Shown here: in pieces, positions 60,791-64,000 of the stretch
How the letters are laid out: each line of letters opens with the position of its first letter
How positions within the stretch are numbered: position 1 is the stretch's first letter
Assembly: GCF_037949795.1 (NCBI RefSeq)
Contig: NZ_CP149932.1
Span: forward strand, 2,221,001-2,285,000
DNA from: Thioclava sp. GXIMD2076
GTDB taxonomy: Bacteria > Pseudomonadota > Alphaproteobacteria > Rhodobacterales > Rhodobacteraceae
Length of the DNA: 64,000 bases
Direction: 5' to 3'
Program-made: the position numbers and the translations under genes
Notes under the pieces: model-generated
The model's input: only the letters and a program-made list of their open reading frames with translations
Told to the model about the DNA's origin: nothing
The model's database searches: none

Positions 60791-61252
60791 TTACTTGCCG
60801 GTCGCCATCATGGCGGTCAGCTCTGCCTCGCAGGCCAGCTCGCCATCGACCAGCGCACGGCCCTCGAATTTCCAGACCTTGCCGCCGCCGCGCAGCAGCT
60901 TCACTTCCATGCGCAGAACATCGCCCGGCACCACTTTGCGGCGGAATTTCACCTTATCCATCGACATGAAATAGACCGACATATCCTTGTCGATCAGGTT
61001 CTTGGAGATCCCGGTGATCACCGCGGCCGTCTGCGCCATCGCTTCCACGATCAGCACGCCCGGCATGACGGGCTCCTGCGGGAAATGGCCCTCGAAATGC
61101 GGCTCGTTCGAGGTGACGCATTTGATGCCTACACCGCTTTCCATAGGCACGATGTCCGTGACCTTGTCCACCAGAAGGAAGGGGTAACGATGCGGCAGCA
61201 TACGTTTAATGAGCGCCAGATCGGCTTCGGTATAGGGGGCGGCTTCGGTCAT
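60791..61252 (-). CDS. fabZ: 3-hydroxyacyl-ACP dehydratase FabZ
   Basis: 153 residues from the ATG at 61252 with AGGGA upstream. Motifs [13 protein letters not shown], and [24 protein letters not shown] with the catalytic His (GHFP) and Glu. Dehydrates 3-hydroxyacyl-ACP, competing with LpxA for the same pool. The open frame to 61360 lacks support. Confidence 0.96.
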   Translation of the reverse strand: MTEAAPYTEADLALIKRMLPHRYPFLLVDKVTDIVPMESGVGIKCVTSNEPHFEGHFPQEPVMPGVLIVEAMAQTAAVITGISKNLIDKDMSVYFMSMDKVKFRRKVVPGDVLRMEVKLLRGGGKVWKFEGRALVDGELACEAELTAMMATGK

Positions 61253-61389
61253 TCTTCTGTCCCTTGTATATCTTTTTGCCGACGACGGATCGCCGATCGG
61301 GCCGGAGCCATGAAATACCAACCCCCGCAAGACATTGCAAGGTAACCACGCGGGCCGCACATCGTAAAACGATACGGGCGTGGTAGAGG

Positions 61390-62109
61390 TTACGGCGCGG
61401 TCGAAAGCGGCGGCATCTCGCCTTGCTCCAGCAGATCGGCACCGTCCTTGGGCGCTGCGGCCTCGGAGGCGGCAGCGGAGGCCGGATCGGGCGCCGTGCC
61501 ACCGAGCTCCTCGGGCACGGGCTGCGGAATGCCGGATCCGAGTTTGGCATCAACAATATCGCGCATGTCATCGGTCACATCGATCTGAGACAGCCCGCGG
61601 ATGATCACCCGCCGGTCAATCACGATCTGGGCACCTTTCTTGCGCAGAAGATCATCCAGAAGCGGCAGCGCCGCTTTCAGAAAAGCCTGCTGCTCGGCCT
61701 CGACCTGATGCGCGAGCGCCTCGGCCTTGGCTTTCTGGGCCGCGCGGATATCGGTGGCTTTCTTGTCGAATTCAGCCGCCGCCTTCTGGAAGGCCTGCGG
61801 GGTCATGCTCGCCCGGCGCTGGGTCAGCGATTTTTCCTCGCTGACCAGATCATCGGCAATGCGCTTGTTCTCGCTGCCGAGCGAGGCCGTCTCGCGGGCC
61901 AACTGCTGCTTGACCCTGCGGGCCCATTCCGAACTCTGGTAAAGCTCGTCCCAATCCAGCGTGAGGATCGGCATATTGGCGGAAACGGCCCCGTCGCGCG
62001 TGGCGGAAGGGCCGTTCTGCGCAGCCGTCTGAGCAAGGGCGGGCACCGAGACAAGCGCGGTCAACCCCGCCAGCCCGATCAGCCCGACCCTATGCCGCAG
62101 CGACATCAT
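61390..62109 (-). CDS. Skp/OmpH-family periplasmic chaperone
   Basis: 239 residues. Signal peptide ([22 protein letters not shown]), then [23 protein letters not shown] and a long helical hairpin with coiled-coil heptads (about 80-160), and the conserved [13 protein letters not shown] end. The tail of about 60 residues is acidic and Ala/Pro-rich, longer than in E. coli Skp (161 aa). Holds unfolded outer-membrane proteins in the periplasm. Follows bamA by 3 bases. Confidence 0.92.
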   Translation of the reverse strand: MMSLRHRVGLIGLAGLTALVSVPALAQTAAQNGPSATRDGAVSANMPILTLDWDELYQSSEWARRVKQQLARETASLGSENKRIADDLVSEEKSLTQRRASMTPQAFQKAAAEFDKKATDIRAAQKAKAEALAHQVEAEQQAFLKAALPLLDDLLRKKGAQIVIDRRVIIRGLSQIDVTDDMRDIVDAKLGSGIPQPVPEELGGTAPDPASAAASEAAAPKDGADLLEQGEMPPLSTAP

Positions 62110-62112
62110 GGA

Positions 62113-64000
62113 TCAGAACTTCGTCGAAACGGTCAGATCGAAGTTCTGCTCTTCGTCGTAATCTTCCTTCACGATGGCTTTCGAGAAGTTCAGACGCAGC
62201 GGACCGATGAAGCTGTCCCACAGGACCGAGACACCGATTGCCGACCGCAGGTGGAAGCCGTCATCGACATTTTCCACACCATCGGTATCGTCAAGCCCCC
62301 AGACAGAGCCCGCATCGAGGAAGACCGCACCACCGAGTTTGTATTCCTCGGGCAGACCCAGCGGGAACTGTGCCTCCAGACGTGCGACGGCGAAATACTT
62401 CCCGCCAAGCGCGTCCTCGTTGGGCGCAGCCGTATCGCGCGGACCGATGCCGTTCGATTCGAAGCCACGGATCTTGTTATTGCCGGTGAAGCGGTCGAGG
62501 ATCGTGGTGTCGCCCGAGGCCGCGATGATCCCGCCGCCTTCCAGCTCGGCCCGCAGCGTGACCTCGTCGTTCCAGACCTTACGCTGTGCGCGGCCAAGAG
62601 CGGTGGTCGTCACCGCCTGCACATCCCCGCCAAGACCCGCGAATTCCTGATCGAAGCGGAACAGGTAGCTGTAACGCGGATCGATATTATTTTCGCTGGT
62701 ATCATAGGTATAGGTATAACCGACTGCGGATTTCCAGCGCGTGCCTTCCTCGCGGCTGAGGATCGGCGAGGAGCCGGTATCCTCGTCGGCATCATAGTCA
62801 TCGACACCCGAGAGGCGTTCGCTCGTGAGGTTATAGCGCAGCTTCAGACGCGCATTCTCGGAGACCGGGAACTCGATCGACGGCTCGATGCCGGCGCGTT
62901 CGGTGTCGTAATCCGAGTTGTCATCGCTGGTCGTCGTGTAGAAGACCTTGCCCGTTGCCGCCAGATCGCGACCGAAGAGATAGGGTTCGGTGAAGCTGAT
63001 GACCGAGCTCTGGTTGTCCGAGGTCGTTCCGATCGACACGGCCAGATGCTGGCCACGGCCGAGGAAGTTGCGCTCGTTGAGGGCCGCCGTAATCCCGAAC
63101 CCTGCCGAGGCGCCATAGCTTGCGCCGAAGGTCAGCGAGCCGGTGGGCTGTTCGGTCACGTTCACGTCCACGATCACCTGATCGGGATTGGTGCCGGGCT
63201 TGGTGTTCACATCGGCATTCGAGAAATAGCCGAGCGCGCGGATACGTTCTGCCGAGCGCTTGATCTCGCGCGGATTGTAGGGGTCGCCTTCGACCGTGTG
63301 GAACTCGCGACGGATCACGCGATCCAGCGTTGCGGTATTCCCTTCGATATCGATCCGCTCGACAAAGATCTTCGGCCCTTTCACCAGCGCGAACTGGATA
63401 TCCAGCGTGCCGGTGCGCGGGTTGCGGGTGATCCGCGGATCGACGCGCACGAAGTTCAGCCCTTCCTGACGGGCTTTCTCTTCCATCCGCGTGACGGCCA
63501 GATCGATGGCATTGGGCGAGTAGATCGCGCCGGTGCGGATCTTCGACAGCGGCGCATATTCCGACACGTCGAGACCGTTCACTTCGGAGACCGTCGTGAT
63601 CTTGCCGAATTTGAACATCTGACCTTCGGAGATGTTATAGGTCATGAAGAACCCGTCACGGTCGCGGGTCATCTCGGAGGAGACGCCATTGACCTGCACA
63701 TCGGGATAGCCACGCGAGCGGTAGAAATCGGTCAGCAGCTGGCGATCCAGATTGACGCGGTCGGCCACGAAGGTGTCACGCTGGATGAACTGGTGCAGGA
63801 TACCGGCCTGTTTGGTCTGCAGGACCTGACGCAGGCGGCGGTCAGAAAACGCCTTGTTGCCGGTGAAGGTGATGCGCTGGATCTCGGTGACCGCGCCTTC
63901 CTTGATCTCGAAGGCGATATCCACGCGGTTATTCGAGCGGCGGATGACTTTGGGCGTCACACGCGCATTCACACGGCCGCCTTCGGCATACGCATCGGCG
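62113..64000 (-). CDS. bamA: Outer membrane assembly factor BamA, N-terminal part outside window
   Basis: The frame stays open to the window edge, reading ADAYAEGGRVNARVTPK at its start, so about 628 C-terminal residues are present. POTRA repeats (for example VDIAFEIKEGAVTEIQRITFTGNKAFSDRRLRQVL) are followed by the 16-strand barrel with the VRGF-type motif GFESNGIGPRD region and the ending FDLTVSTKF, whose last Phe is the typical outer-membrane beta signal. Inserts beta-barrel proteins. First of the run bamA-skp-fabZ-lpxA-lpxI-lpxB. Confidence 0.96.
   Translation of the reverse strand, partial: ADAYAEGGRVNARVTPKVIRRSNNRVDIAFEIKEGAVTEIQRITFTGNKAFSDRRLRQVLQTKQAGILHQFIQRDTFVADRVNLDRQLLTDFYRSRGYPDVQVNGVSSEMTRDRDGFFMTYNISEGQMFKFGKITTVSEVNGLDVSEYAPLSKIRTGAIYSPNAIDLAVTRMEEKARQEGLNFVRVDPRITRNPRTGTLDIQFALVKGPKIFVERIDIEGNTATLDRVIRREFHTVEGDPYNPREIKRSAERIRALGYFSNADVNTKPGTNPDQVIVDVNVTEQPTGSLTFGASYGASAGFGITAALNERNFLGRGQHLAVSIGTTSDNQSSVISFTEPYLFGRDLAATGKVFYTTTSDDNSDYDTERAGIEPSIEFPVSENARLKLRYNLTSERLSGVDDYDADEDTGSSPILSREEGTRWKSAVGYTYTYDTSENNIDPRYSYLFRFDQEFAGLGGDVQAVTTTALGRAQRKVWNDEVTLRAELEGGGIIAASGDTTILDRFTGNNKIRGFESNGIGPRDTAAPNEDALGGKYFAVARLEAQFPLGLPEEYKLGGAVFLDAGSVWGLDDTDGVENVDDGFHLRSAIGVSVLWDSFIGPLRLNFSKAIVKEDYDEEQNFDLTVSTKF

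Overview
The window comes from a GC-rich alphaproteobacterium, most likely a member of the Rhodobacterales (Rhodobacter/Paracoccus/Thioclava-like). The call rests on the aerobic (CobG/CobF-type) cobalamin pathway, the LpxI-containing lipid A cluster, the BluE-type threonine kinase, the DUF1636-CobW pair and a hairpin-plus-CCCGGGATATTTT repeat familiar from that order. Placement is by gene content and style only, since no database search was possible.

Left part (1-18.4 kb): a cut-off beta-ketoacyl-ACP synthase, a dedicated acyl carrier protein and lpxD; a divergent pair of cell-wall enzymes (L,D-transpeptidase and a DUF882/MepK-like peptidase); a DUF1045 protein coupled to B12-dependent methionine synthase metH; a CHAP lipoprotein; an AI-2E family permease; tRNA-Ser and tRNA-Val separated by about 650 bases with no intact gene; an HU-like protein; lon; an orphan EnvZ-like kinase; a metallo-beta-lactamase-fold hydrolase; and two identical tandem tRNA-Asn genes. 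Three tRNA promoters share a TTGC..-N17-TA.ACA pattern.

Middle part (18.5-27.4 kb): a compact, translationally coupled chemotaxis operon on the minus strand: STAS protein, cheY, cheA, cheW, MCP, cheW, cheR, cheB, and a soluble protein carrying two degenerate receptor-tip-like segments.

Cobalamin block (27.8-51.2 kb): nearly the whole aerobic B12 pathway. One minus-strand cobalamin riboswitch (about 42.93-43.12 kb) leads DUF1636-cobW-cobN-cobG-cobH-cobI-cobJ and, beyond an oppositely oriented cobK, cobL-cobE-cobM-cobB-cobA. A second one (about 29.45-29.63 kb) leads a CbiM-like permease and cobF. On the other side lie cobO, cobQ, cobD, cbiB, a BluE/PduX-like threonine kinase, a CobC-type phosphatase, cobU, cobT and cobS. 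Together they cover uroporphyrinogen III to adenosylcobalamin. The CobS/CobT subunits of the cobalt chelatase and the DMB synthase bluB are not in the window. MetH, upstream, is a B12 consumer.

Right part (51.3-64 kb): a three-gene cluster of a giant transglutaminase-DUF2126 protein, a circularly permuted ATP-grasp/alpha-E fusion and a second transglutaminase, whose substrate is unknown. It is followed by the outer-membrane assembly/lipid A run bamA (cut by the window end)-skp-fabZ-lpxA-lpxI-lpxB. lpxD is missing from this run and sits at the other end of the window.

Most long reading frames antisense to these genes are GC-codon shadows. I saw no CRISPR array, insertion sequence or prophage.
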